In this document: positions 27,478 to 35,613 of the stretch, one piece after another
How positions within the stretch are numbered: the stretch's first letter is position 1
Layout of the letters: each line of letters begins with the position of its first letter
Assembly (NCBI GenBank): GCA_024697545.1
Contig: JAILFN010000068.1
Coordinates: forward strand, 1 to 53,490
Source: Ruminococcus sp.
Lineage (GTDB): Bacteria > Bacillota > Clostridia > Oscillospirales > Ruminococcaceae
Direction: 5' to 3'
DNA length: 53,490 bases
Translations under genes and position numbers: made by a program
The notes under the pieces: model-generated
Database searches by the model: none
Told to the model about the DNA's origin: nothing
Seen by the model: only the letters and a program-made list of their open reading frames with translations

Positions 27478-27690
27478 TTACTCCTCATCCTCCACATATT
27501 CAAGTATATCCCCCGGCTGGCAGCCGAGAGCCTTGCAGATGGCGTTGAGGGTCGAGAAGCGTACTGCCGAGACTTTTCCCGTTTTGAGCTTTGAGAGGTT
27601 GACGTTGCTGACGCCAACACGCTCGCTCAGTTCGTTAAGGGTCATCTTTCTGTCCGCCATGACGCGGTCGAGTCTGAGTATTATTGCCAT
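27478..27690 (-). CDS. XRE-family transcription regulator (YozG-like)
   Basis: 70 residues, a single helix-turn-helix: IILRLDRVMADRKMTLNELSERVGVSNVNLSKLKTG, then the dimer helix LNAICKALGCQPGDILEYVEDEE. This is the short Cro/CI type that is regularly paired with DUF2975 membrane proteins. The ATG at 27690 is preferred over a GTG three codons earlier; AAGGCGG precedes it. It probably represses its own operon at the palindromes upstream of the partner gene. Confidence 0.9.
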   Translation of the reverse strand: MAIILRLDRVMADRKMTLNELSERVGVSNVNLSKLKTGKVSAVRFSTLNAICKALGCQPGDILEYVEDEE

Positions 27691-27703
27691 GCCGATCACC
27701 GCC

Positions 27704-28261
27704 TTACAGAGTCTCGTCCGACTCCTGCTGGAGCAGGCAGCCGTAGCGGAAGATCTCGGTCATTACAAGCAGGAACACCGCAAGGAACAGCGGGACGATA
27801 CCTACCGTCATGCTCTGGGCTGCGATGACCCTCAGTGATTCGCCCGAGTTTGCGGCTTTGCAGATGATGATGTCGGTCAGCCCGCCCAAAAATCCCGGGA
27901 GTATGCCGGAAAGCAGCATGATGACAGATATCTTTTTAAGCGCATCTGCGGTGCCGCTGCGGAAGGGGGTGCCGTTTTCGGATATCCCCGCGAACATATT
28001 GCTGCATATCATAAGCCCCGCGCCGTAAAGCACGCAGAGTACGAAGCCGCTCACGCACCTGGACAAGGACAGTGCTTTTGTGTGGATGCTGATGCTGCCG
28101 TCTGTTTCGTTTATTGATGTGACGACGTTCGGAAAAGCCTTTACTGCCGATACGATCAGCGCCGCCCCCGCCGCTATGCAAATGCAGAAAAGTATCAGCG
28201 ATGCTATACGGGCTTTTTTACACTTTTCTGTGATCTTGTTTATTGCCATGTTTGTCTCCAT
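27704..28261 (-). CDS. DUF2975-family membrane protein
   Basis: 185 residues, four membrane helices (about 18-42, 70-92, 110-135, 145-172). The layout and the following XRE gene fit DUF2975, whose role is unknown. The loop between helices 1 and 2 faces outside and contains a short Ser/Thr-rich strand. AAAGGAG lies nine bases before the ATG at 28261; a second ATG four codons later is possible. First gene of the two-gene operon. Confidence 0.8.
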   Translation of the reverse strand: METNMAINKITEKCKKARIASLILFCICIAAGAALIVSAVKAFPNVVTSINETDGSISIHTKALSLSRCVSGFVLCVLYGAGLMICSNMFAGISENGTPFRSGTADALKKISVIMLLSGILPGFLGGLTDIIICKAANSGESLRVIAAQSMTVGIVPLFLAVFLLVMTEIFRYGCLLQQESDETL

Positions 28262-28314
28262 TGTTGTTGGCTCCTTTCATTTGTCCTGTGGGCGATCTCC
28301 CTTTCGGTGATATC

Positions 28315-28343
28315 AGTATACCATGTGAATTTACGTTTGTCAA
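28315..28343 (-). promoter_or_regulatory. Sigma-A promoter of the DUF2975/XRE operon
   Basis: On the minus strand TTGACA, 17 bases, TATACT, with a perfect palindrome seven bases upstream of the -35. Confidence 0.85.
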
Positions 28344-28350
28344 CTACTTT

Positions 28351-28367
28351 TTAACGATAAACGTTAA
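28351..28367. promoter_or_regulatory. Palindromic operator 1
   Basis: TTAACGATAAACGTTAA: a six-base arm (TTAACG/CGTTAA) around ATAAA, seven bases upstream of the -35 of the XRE operon. A half site TTAACGAT lies at 28423-28430. Confidence 0.6.
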
Positions 28368-28436
28368 ATTTTATACGTTTGCACAAATGCCGAGGGCGTA
28401 AGGTGTACGTTTTGCATTAAAATTAACGATAATTTT

Positions 28437-28453
28437 TTAATGATAAACATTAA
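28437..28453. promoter_or_regulatory. Palindromic operator 2
   Basis: TTAATGATAAACATTAA: the same frame as operator 1 with G/C swapped for A/T at the same position in each arm, 86 bases away. Two matching palindromes in one short gap suggest binding by the XRE protein. Confidence 0.5.
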
Positions 28454-28464
28454 ATCTATGCCTG

Positions 28465-28498
28465 CAAAAAAGCGGACTGCCGTTTTTGCAGTCCGCTT
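28465..28498 (-). terminator. Terminator of the sigma factor gene
   Basis: Perfect 11-base stem AAGCGGACTGC/GCAGTCCGCTT, seven-base loop, followed on the minus strand by TTTTTTGC. Confidence 0.9.
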
Positions 28499-28518
28499 CG
28501 TGTTATGTGCGGTCATCA

Positions 28519-30147
28519 TTAATACCTTTGGGGTATATAGATGGCGATATCACAGACGGGATCCATGTCAGAAATATCGACCGAGCCGGGGTTTAGGGTG
28601 TTGATCTCGCCGATCCCGGTAGATTCCTGAAGACGTGCATACAATTCCTCAGCCTGCTCATCGGTAAGTACGAAGTGCAGGTTCCAGCTGCGTCCGTCGA
28701 TCTCAACGGTCGCAACATAGTAGATAGAGTCGAAGGTGCAGCTTATGAATATGTCCTGCCCCAGTGCGGCTTCTATATCATTGTAGGTCATGCCCACTGA
28801 TACGCCGCTGCCGACATAGGCGCTGCCGTAAAGGTCAAGCTGGTACAGTTTGTCGCCGAGAACGTAATACTGTGTATTGCCATCTTGGTCCTGAGTGGTA
28901 TAATAGTCTTTGCCCGCATACTGCGGATCGCTGATATCGTCTGTTACATCGGCGCGGTCGGTGATAAATACATAGTCGGGGAATGCGGAGAACTTGTATC
29001 CCACATAGAGCGCCTGGGACTCCGCGATCTCTACGATCTCATAATCTCCGCCGATGGCTTTAAGATCCTCGACGGAGCTTGAGAGCATCTTCTCCACCGA
29101 CATCTCGACAGGTTCGGTGCTTGTGGGTACGGTATTATCGGGAGCAGGGTCGGTGGTGTTGCCCGCTTCCGGGATCACCACCTCGGGTCCCGTTTCCGAC
29201 CGATCGTCAGGCATTGATCCTTCGTCTGTATAGATATCGGCGACGCTCTCTTCGGAGATGACAGGCTCACTCGCTGTACTGTCGGTGCTGATCTCTGCAG
29301 TGGTGGTGGTTTCCGCCTGAGAGTTGAGTTCGAGGACGATGGCGCTGTCGGTGTGCAGCTTCTTGTCGCCCGTTATGCCCTTGTCTCCGCTGCCCATTAC
29401 ACCGAGCATTACGGGTACGCCCACGATAACAGCCGCAGCGGCAGATACAGCCACGACCTTCGGCGCAGTACCGCCCTTGACGGAAGCCGCCCCGCCGTAC
29501 CTTACGGCATCGGCGTGCCCCGTCGAAACGGTGTCGTGAAGCAGGCTCTCCATCGGCACGGCAGAGAGGACAACGCCCTTTTTTGACATATTCTCGATCA
29601 TCGTTTTCAGCTTTTTCCTTGCGCGAAAGAGGGTCTGCTTTGCTGCATTCTCGTTCATGCCGAGTGAGCGTGCCACCTCTGAAAGGCTTTTGTCGTCGTA
29701 GTAATAAAGTATCAGCGCCGAGCGCATCTCAGGCTTCAAGCCGTCCAGCAGCTTTGCGAGCTGGCGCTGTCTTTCGCGGTTCGAGCTGTAATCCTCGGGT
29801 ATCATGACGGGCTCGTTCAGACCCGTGTTGCTTGCGGCGTTTTCAAGCTCTTCGTCGGTCTCGTAGTAAGTGAACCGGCTTTCGGAGCGGAACATATCGG
29901 CGCACTTGTTGTGAGCCATCCCGCGAAGCCATGCGGCGTAGTTCTCGTTCTTTTCAAGCCTGCCTATGTTCTGCATCGACTGTAAAAATACTTCCTGTGT
30001 GATATCCTCGGCGGCATCGGGTCTGCCGACGTTTTTCAGAACGTAGCGGTATATCTTGTCATAGTTCTCTCTGTACAGCAATGCAAAGGCACGCTTGTCG
30101 CCCGTCTTTGCACGTTCTACCGTTCTGATAGTCTCGTTTCTTTCCAT
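28519..30147 (-). CDS. ECF-type sigma factor fused to a membrane helix and an extracytoplasmic domain
   Basis: 542 residues. Residues about 1-180 are a complete ECF sigma factor: region 2 with YRENYDKIYRYVLKNVG and DAAEDITQEVFLQSMQ, and region 4 with LDGLKPEMRSALILYYYDDKSLSEVARSLGMNENAAKQTLFRARKKL. After a short linker there is one membrane helix (about 232-252, VVAVSAAAAVIVGVPVMLG), a Thr/Ser/Glu/Pro-rich stretch to about 345, and an outer domain of about 190 residues ending in IYIPQRY. Sigma factors are normally soluble and held by a separate anti-sigma protein; here sensor and sigma are one chain. GGGGTG lies six bases before the ATG at 30147. No anti-sigma gene is adjacent. Confidence 0.85.
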   Translation of the reverse strand: MERNETIRTVERAKTGDKRAFALLYRENYDKIYRYVLKNVGRPDAAEDITQEVFLQSMQNIGRLEKNENYAAWLRGMAHNKCADMFRSESRFTYYETDEELENAASNTGLNEPVMIPEDYSSNRERQRQLAKLLDGLKPEMRSALILYYYDDKSLSEVARSLGMNENAAKQTLFRARKKLKTMIENMSKKGVVLSAVPMESLLHDTVSTGHADAVRYGGAASVKGGTAPKVVAVSAAAAVIVGVPVMLGVMGSGDKGITGDKKLHTDSAIVLELNSQAETTTTAEISTDSTASEPVISEESVADIYTDEGSMPDDRSETGPEVVIPEAGNTTDPAPDNTVPTSTEPVEMSVEKMLSSSVEDLKAIGGDYEIVEIAESQALYVGYKFSAFPDYVFITDRADVTDDISDPQYAGKDYYTTQDQDGNTQYYVLGDKLYQLDLYGSAYVGSGVSVGMTYNDIEAALGQDIFISCTFDSIYYVATVEIDGRSWNLHFVLTDEQAEELYARLQESTGIGEINTLNPGSVDISDMDPVCDIAIYIPQRY

Positions 30148-30329
30148 ATATAACACCCCACTGGGAAAAATGAAATATGTTACTATTTTCCATTATATCA
30201 TTTTATATACATGAGTTGATTAAAACTTTGTAAATAAGTCGGAAAGAAAGCCTTTTGGTTACTATCGTTGTCCTCTTGTTTACAAGATGTTTACAAACGG
30301 CGCCAAATTAGAATTATTTATTAAATGAC

Positions 30330-30358
30330 TGGACAATCCCGCCGCCTTATGATATAAT
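30330..30358 (+). promoter_or_regulatory. Sigma-A promoter of lepA and the YGPP cassette
   Basis: TGGACA, 17 bases, TATAAT, 32 bases before the lepA ATG. No terminator or new promoter was seen between lepA and hemW, so this may drive the whole run. Confidence 0.75.
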
Positions 30359-30390
30359 GAATATGTATATACATTGGAGGTCATAAACTC

Positions 30391-32208
30391 ATGAGTCAGA
30401 AAGTAAATAAAGAGAATATCCGCAATTTCTGTATAATCGCACATATAGACCACGGCAAGTCTACCCTTGCCGACCGTATCCTCGAGCTTACCGACACGGT
30501 GGCTCTGCGCGATATGGAGAATCAGCTGCTCGATAATATGGATATCGAGCGTGAGCGCGGCATCACCATAAAGGCGCGCGCCGTCCGCCTCAACTATCAT
30601 GCCGATGACGGCGAGGACTACGTCTTCAACCTCATCGACACCCCGGGACACGTTGACTTCAACTATGAGGTATCGCGTTCGCTGGCGGCTTGCGAGGGCG
30701 CGGTGCTCATCGTTGACGCTTCGCAGGGCATAGAGGCGCAGACGCTCGGCAACACATACCTCGCCATCGAGCACGACCTTGAGGTAATGCCCGTCGTCAA
30801 CAAGATAGACCTGCCCTCCGCAGACCCCGAGAGAGTCTGCAATGAGGTCGAGAATATCATAGGCATCCCCGCGATGGACGCGCCGCGTATCTCTGCAAAG
30901 CTCGGCACAAATGTAAAGGAAGTGCTGGAGCGCATAGTGACAGATATCCCCGCGCCAAAGGGCGATGACAGCAAGCCTTTGCAGGCGCTTATCTTCGACA
31001 GCTACTATGACCCCTACAAGGGCGTTATCATATACGTCAGGGTGGTCGAGGGCTGCCTGAAGACAGGCGATGTCATAAAGCTCATGGCTACCGAAGCCGA
31101 GTTCCAGACTACCGAGGTAGGATTCATGGGCGCTACCGATCTTGTTCCCGTGGGTGAACTGCACGCGGGCGAGGTCGGCTATATCGCGGCTTCGATAAAG
31201 TACATCGGCGATACACAGGTGGGCGATACCGTCACCCTGCGCGACCGCCCCTGCGACGAGCCGCTGCCCGGCTATAAAAAAGTGAACCCGATGGTCTATT
31301 CGGGTATCTACCCCTCCGACGGAGCAAAGTACCCCGACCTGCGTGATGCGCTGGATAAGCTTGCGCTCAACGATGCCTCGCTCTCTTTCGAGCCCGAGAC
31401 TTCGGCGGCACTGGGCTTCGGCTTCCGCTGCGGGTTCCTGGGGCTGCTGCACATGGAGATAATACAGGAGCGTCTGGAGCGTGAGTATAATCTTGATCTT
31501 ATAACCACAGCGCCTTCCGTTATATATAAGGTCAACCTGACCGACGGCACAAGGCTCACGATAGACAACCCCTCAAACTACCCCGACCCCGCACTGATAG
31601 CTTCGGCGGAAGAGCCGATAGTCAAGGCGGATATATACACCCCGCCCGAGTTCGTCGGTTCAATAATGGAGCTGTGTCAGGACAGACGCGGCAGCTTCAA
31701 GAATATGGAGTATCTCGATGAGAACCGCGTAGACCTGCATTACGAGCTGCCGCTCAACGAGATAGTATATGATTTCTTTGACGCGCTGAAATCCCGCACC
31801 CGCGGCTATGCGTCATTCGATTACGAGATACTGGGCTATCAGCAGAGCAAGCTGGTGAAGCTGGATATACTCCTGAACGGCGACATGGTGGACGCTTTGA
31901 GCTTCATCGTTCACGTTGACAAGGCTTATCAGCGCGGCAGAAAGATCTGCGAGCGCTTAAAGGAAAACATACCCCGCCAGCTGTTCGAGGTGCCGATACA
32001 GGCTGCCATCGGCGGCAAGATAATCGCGCGTGAGACCGTCAAGGCTATGCGTAAGGACGTTCTTGCAAAGTGCTACGGCGGTGATATCACACGAAAGAAA
32101 AAGCTGCTGGAAAAGCAGAAGGAAGGCAAGAAGCGTATGCGCCAGCTGGGTACCGTGGAAGTGCCGCAGGAGGCATTCATGTCCGTGCTCAAGCTTGACG
32201 AGGACTGA
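30391..32208 (+). CDS. lepA: Elongation factor 4 (LepA), ribosomal back-translocase GTPase
   Basis: 605 residues, full length. G1 [14 protein letters not shown] at residues 17-30, switch [22 protein letters not shown], then domain II, the EF-G-like domains, and the LepA-specific C-terminal domain ending [29 protein letters not shown] lies eight bases before the ATG. In many Bacillota lepA is followed directly by hemW; here four other genes lie between. Confidence 0.97.
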   Translation: MSQKVNKENIRNFCIIAHIDHGKSTLADRILELTDTVALRDMENQLLDNMDIERERGITIKARAVRLNYHADDGEDYVFNLIDTPGHVDFNYEVSRSLAACEGAVLIVDASQGIEAQTLGNTYLAIEHDLEVMPVVNKIDLPSADPERVCNEVENIIGIPAMDAPRISAKLGTNVKEVLERIVTDIPAPKGDDSKPLQALIFDSYYDPYKGVIIYVRVVEGCLKTGDVIKLMATEAEFQTTEVGFMGATDLVPVGELHAGEVGYIAASIKYIGDTQVGDTVTLRDRPCDEPLPGYKKVNPMVYSGIYPSDGAKYPDLRDALDKLALNDASLSFEPETSAALGFGFRCGFLGLLHMEIIQERLEREYNLDLITTAPSVIYKVNLTDGTRLTIDNPSNYPDPALIASAEEPIVKADIYTPPEFVGSIMELCQDRRGSFKNMEYLDENRVDLHYELPLNEIVYDFFDALKSRTRGYASFDYEILGYQQSKLVKLDILLNGDMVDALSFIVHVDKAYQRGRKICERLKENIPRQLFEVPIQAAIGGKIIARETVKAMRKDVLAKCYGGDITRKKKLLEKQKEGKKRMRQLGTVEVPQEAFMSVLKLDED

Positions 32209-32228
32209 CCGCATAAGAGAGGTTCGCT

Positions 32229-32417
32229 ATGAAAAAGGCAAGACCCGCAGAGAGCGAAAGCTCAGAGACTTTCCGCGCGTTTGAAAACTTCAATGTCTGC
32301 GTCTACGGTCCGCCTGAGATTATGAAAAAGCGGGCAAAGGAGATCGAAAAGCAGCGCAGGAAAGCGCAGAAGCAGAAAAAGAAAGAGAAAACGTCCGACA
32401 CCGAAAAGGAGGACTGA
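32229..32417 (+). CDS. YGPP peptide 1: short cytosolic candidate precursor of the rSAM system
   Basis: 62 residues, starting 20 bases after lepA. A Ser/Glu-rich leader-like stretch (residues 1-19) leads to ENFNVCVYGPPEIMKK (residues 19-34), then a highly basic Lys/Gln/Arg tail ending in acidic residues. The decapeptide NFNVCVYGPP at residues 20-29 shares the frame NxNxx[V/A]YGPP with three sites in the next gene. There is no signal peptide. No family known to me matches. The likely reading is a substrate peptide for the radical SAM enzyme two genes downstream, with Cys, Tyr or the Pro pair as possible targets. GAGAGG lies seven bases before the ATG. Chance ORF is unlikely given the shared motif. 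Confidence 0.75.
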   Translation: MKKARPAESESSETFRAFENFNVCVYGPPEIMKKRAKEIEKQRRKAQKQKKKEKTSDTEKED

Positions 32418-32421
32418 GCTG

Positions 32422-32781
32422 ATGAAGATAAAGAAAAAGATCACAGCCGTTGCTGCGGCATTCATCGCGGCGACCAACTTCAACGGCTGCGCCTACGGAC
32501 CGCCGCCCGAGCATTATGACAGTCTTGACCCCGAAAACGGCATTGCCGTCACGGATGAAAGCAGCGATGTGCAGGACTCCCGTACCGAAGAGACTGCCGA
32601 TACCGTGACGGAGGAGTTCGATCCTGCCGACAATGTGAACGAGGATGTTTACGGTCCGCCGGTCGAGGATTTCGATAACGACGAGCCGGAGCCGGAGCCC
32701 GAGCCCGAGGAGGACTTCGACCCCTCGAAAAACGAGAACGCCCATGTCTATGGACCGCCGCCCTGGGGGACAGACGAATGA
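32422..32781 (+). CDS. YGPP peptide 2: exported or lipoprotein-like candidate precursor with three YGPP motifs
   Basis: 119 residues. Basic start MKIKKK and hydrophobic segment ITAVAAAFIAAT form a signal sequence that runs into NFNGCAYGPPPEHYD (residues 19-33). The Cys at residue 23 could be a lipobox Cys (FNGC), though -3 Phe is unusual. An acidic body follows with two more copies, NVNEDVYGPP (71-80) and NENAHVYGPP (104-113), each preceded by FDPAD or FDPSK, so the unit FDPxxNxNxxVYGPP is repeated. The C-terminal WGTDE ends four residues after the last motif. AAGGAGG lies eight bases before the ATG. Its stop overlaps the start of the radical SAM gene (ATGA), tying their synthesis. Best reading: multi-site substrate of that enzyme. 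Confidence 0.85.
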   Translation: MKIKKKITAVAAAFIAATNFNGCAYGPPPEHYDSLDPENGIAVTDESSDVQDSRTEETADTVTEEFDPADNVNEDVYGPPVEDFDNDEPEPEPEPEEDFDPSKNENAHVYGPPPWGTDE

Positions 32782-33866
32782 GGGGCGCAGGTGCAGCTCC
32801 GGCAGCCACTAAGCGCCGCCACATGGAGCAGCTCGCGCAATACCGCGAGGGACTTTACCGTAAACCGTTCCTCAGGAGCCTGTTTCTGGAGCTTACCACC
32901 CGCTGCAACGAGCGCTGCCTTCACTGCGGCAGCAGCTGCGGGGATATCGTCAGGGACGAGCTGACCGCAGGGCAGTACCGCGATTTCCTGGCAAAGATAA
33001 AGAAAGACTTCGGCACCGAGCACCCGCGCATATGTCTGACGGGCGGAGAGCCTCTTTTGCGCCGCGATTTTTTCGAGATAGCGGGCATGATAAACGAGCT
33101 CGGCTTCCGATGGGGCATGACATCGAACGCGACGCTTATAGACGAGCGCACTGCCGAGCTTCTCGAACAGACGGGAATGCGGACGATATCTGTGAGCATA
33201 GACGGGCTAAGAGAGTCGCACGATGCTTTCCGCCGCACCGAGGGCGGCTGGGACAAGGCGATGCGGGGCATACAGAACCTTATCGACCGCCGCGCTTTCA
33301 AAGAGATACAGATAACCACCGTCGTTCACAAGGGCAACATCGGCGAGCTTGAAGAGCTTTATGAGCTTCTGCTCGATGTGGACATCGACTCCTGGCGGGT
33401 GATAAACATCGACCCCATCGGCAGGGCAAAGCTGCACCCCGAGCTGCTGCTCGATGCAGAAGATTACCGCCGTATGTTCCGCTTTATAGATGAAAAGCGA
33501 AAGCTCGGTATGCCGCTTCTCTACGGCTGCGAGCATTATCTCGGCACAGCTTATGAGCGGGAAGTGCGTGACTGGTACTTCCTCTGCAACGCGGGACGAT
33601 ACACGGCGGGCATACGTTCAAACGGAGATATCGGCGCCTGCCTTGACATCGAGCCGCGCCCCGAGCTTATCGAGGGAAATATCCTGCGGGATGATTTTAC
33701 AAAGATATGGAGAGAGGGCTTCAAGCCCTACCGCCGCGACCTCAGCGACAGCTGCAAGGGCTGTGAGGACTGCCCCGAAAAGCGCTTCTGCGCGGGCGGT
33801 GCCTTCCACAGCTTCGACTTCGACAGGATGGAGCAGCAGGTCTGCTTCAGAGGAGTTCTCTTCTGA
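32778..33866 (+). CDS. Radical SAM/SPASM peptide-modifying enzyme (rSAM/lipoprotein-system type)
   Basis: 362 residues. The radical SAM cluster site is CNERCLHC, Cys43, Cys47 and Cys50, followed by GSSCG and the GGEP motif (CLTGGEPLLRRDF). The barrel has VSIDGL and VINIDPIGRA strands. A YGCEHYLGTAYEREVRDWYFLCNAG block and Cys270, Cys288, Cys326, Cys329, Cys332 and Cys338 form a SPASM-type domain for auxiliary iron-sulfur clusters. From memory, the CLHCGSSC, YGCE-x-LG and EVRDxxFxC blocks match the family NCBI calls the radical SAM enzyme of the rSAM/lipoprotein system, whose substrates carry Cys and YGxP near the N-terminus. SPASM enzymes usually modify peptides. The start overlaps the stop of YGPP peptide 2. 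Product chemistry unknown. Confidence 0.92.
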   Translation: MRGAGAAPAATKRRHMEQLAQYREGLYRKPFLRSLFLELTTRCNERCLHCGSSCGDIVRDELTAGQYRDFLAKIKKDFGTEHPRICLTGGEPLLRRDFFEIAGMINELGFRWGMTSNATLIDERTAELLEQTGMRTISVSIDGLRESHDAFRRTEGGWDKAMRGIQNLIDRRAFKEIQITTVVHKGNIGELEELYELLLDVDIDSWRVINIDPIGRAKLHPELLLDAEDYRRMFRFIDEKRKLGMPLLYGCEHYLGTAYEREVRDWYFLCNAGRYTAGIRSNGDIGACLDIEPRPELIEGNILRDDFTKIWREGFKPYRRDLSDSCKGCEDCPEKRFCAGGAFHSFDFDRMEQQVCFRGVLF

Positions 33867-33892
33867 AGCGCGGGCAGTAAAAGGAAGAAATA

Positions 33893-34366
33893 ATGGAAAA
33901 CAACGAACGATCAATGAAATACTTTATGATCTTCACCCTCGGGGCGGCGGTGCTGCTGCCCTTTTGCGGGGAGATCTATGCCAACCTTTCGCGCGGGTTC
34001 GCTTATGCCGTGGTGATAGGCTGGACGCTGGCGGCGGGGGTCAAGTTCTCCGCGCTGCCGTTCAGGAGCGCCATGCTCGGGATAACCTCATATGTGTTCT
34101 CGTCGCTGGTGCTGAGCATTATCGGGTACGTCATAATACACCCCGCGGTCAGAAGCTGGATAGAAAGCCATTCGGATTACTTTGAGCTTGCGATACTCGA
34201 CTGGGTAAAGTACTGGGCGGCGGCTTTCTGCCTGCTGTTCGCGGCTTACCTCGTCTACTTTGCAAGGCTGGGGCTGAACAAAGCCCTCGGCAGAATGAAG
34301 CAGAACGGCGAGCAGGCAGCGTCCGCGATAGACAGCGCCTTCGACGACGCTGACAGACCGCTGTGA
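33893..34366 (+). CDS. Small four-helix membrane protein in the YGPP cassette
   Basis: 157 residues. Membrane helices at about 11-30, 34-50, 57-80 and 103-125, and a short charged C-terminal tail ending DDADRPL. No domain is recognised; there is no ATPase, permease or protease signature. AAAGGAAG lies six bases before the ATG, 26 bases after the radical SAM stop, and its own stop overlaps the hemW start (GTGA). By position it belongs to the same transcript and might help to place or process the modified peptide in the membrane, but it could equally be an unrelated hemW neighbour. Confidence 0.8.
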   Translation: MENNERSMKYFMIFTLGAAVLLPFCGEIYANLSRGFAYAVVIGWTLAAGVKFSALPFRSAMLGITSYVFSSLVLSIIGYVIIHPAVRSWIESHSDYFELAILDWVKYWAAAFCLLFAAYLVYFARLGLNKALGRMKQNGEQAASAIDSAFDDADRPL

Positions 34367-35463
34367 CGGGCATATACATACACGTTCCCTTCTGCGCCCG
34401 AAAGTGCCCATACTGCGACTTCTATTCGGTGCCCTACCGCGCCGACACCGCCGAAAGCTACACGCAGGCGGTCTGCCGCAATATAGAGAGCTATGCGGGG
34501 CAGGGAACAGCCGCGGATACCATTTATTTCGGCGGCGGGACACCTTCGCTGCTGACGGGCGGGCAGATAGGACGTATTATAAAAAGTGTACAAAATTCTG
34601 TACAGCTGCACGATTCCGAGATCACCCTTGAGGCAAACCCCGTGACGCTCCTCCCGCGTAAGCTCGCCGAGCTTCGTGAAGCGGGCATCAACAGGCTTTC
34701 TGTCGGGGTGCAGTCGGCAGATGATGAGCAGCTGAGCTTTCTCGGCAGGCTGCATGATTTTGACCGCGCTGAAAAAGCCGTCCGCGATGCGGCTGCGGCG
34801 GGGTTCGATAACATCTCCTGCGATCTTATGCTGGGCGTTAAGGGGCAGGATATAGCTTCGCTCGAACGCACTGTCGGGAGCCTTCTCGGGCTGCCGATAT
34901 CCCACCTTTCGGCGTATATGCTACAGATAGAGGAGGGCACGCCCTTTGACTGCGAAGCCGTAAGGCGTGACACCGCCGACGACGACCTGATGAGCGAGCT
35001 TTACCTGCGGCTCTGCGGTATGATGACCGCTGCGGGCTGGGAGCATTACGAGATATCAAGCTGGGCGCGTGACGGAAAACGCTCGCGGCATAATATGAAA
35101 TACTGGAAGCTGGAGCCGTACATCGGCATCGGCGCGGGCGCACATTCCGATCACGGCGGCTTGCGTTTCAGCTGCCCGAAGGATATCGCCGCATTCATCG
35201 CCGCCGAAACCATGCCGAAAGAGTACGACGAGCCGCCCGACAGGGCAGAGGAGTACGTCATGCTCTCGCTCAGGCTGTCCGATGGCATAGACCTTCGCAA
35301 GCTTCGTGAGTTCCCCGACGGCGGAAATTTCGCCGCGCGGACAGCAAAGCTCGCCCCCGCACTGATATCCCACGGGCTTATGAGGGAAACCGACAAGGGG
35401 TTCGCACTGACGGACGAGGGCTTTCTGAGGTCAAACGCGATAATTGCAGAATTGATAGTCTGA
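34363..35463 (+). CDS. hemW: HemW, radical SAM heme chaperone (HemN-like)
   Basis: 366 residues. It starts GIYIHVPFCARKCPYCDFY with the cluster cysteines Cys11, Cys15 and Cys18, then YFGGGTPSLL and the C-terminal HemN domain. The cluster motif is CxxxCxxC without the later Cys of true coproporphyrinogen oxidase HemN, which fits HemW, a heme-binding protein that hands heme to respiratory enzymes. GTG start overlapping the previous stop. This is the usual downstream partner of lepA. Confidence 0.93.
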   Translation: MTGIYIHVPFCARKCPYCDFYSVPYRADTAESYTQAVCRNIESYAGQGTAADTIYFGGGTPSLLTGGQIGRIIKSVQNSVQLHDSEITLEANPVTLLPRKLAELREAGINRLSVGVQSADDEQLSFLGRLHDFDRAEKAVRDAAAAGFDNISCDLMLGVKGQDIASLERTVGSLLGLPISHLSAYMLQIEEGTPFDCEAVRRDTADDDLMSELYLRLCGMMTAAGWEHYEISSWARDGKRSRHNMKYWKLEPYIGIGAGAHSDHGGLRFSCPKDIAAFIAAETMPKEYDEPPDRAEEYVMLSLRLSDGIDLRKLREFPDGGNFAARTAKLAPALISHGLMRETDKGFALTDEGFLRSNAIIAELIV

Positions 35464-35523
35464 ACAATTATGACGAAAATTTTTGTGTGGTATTGTGCAA
35501 ACCTACAATATATCTTTTTTCTC

Positions 35524-35552
35524 TTGCACGAAAAGCCGAAAAATGATATAAT
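35524..35552 (+). promoter_or_regulatory. Sigma-A promoter of the HlyD-like lipoprotein
   Basis: TTGCAC, 17 bases, TATAAT, about 60 bases upstream of the ATG at 35614. It lies in an AT-rich gap after hemW. Confidence 0.75.
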
Positions 35553-35613
35553 AAGGAGTGAGCGTTGAGGCGGAGTGCGTCTTTGCGCGGTATGTGACAA
35601 CTGAGGTATTTGC

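Noticed and set aside
30280-31452. Open frame of 390 codons opposite lepA
   Set aside because: Antisense to the highly conserved lepA, with no motif or ribosome site.
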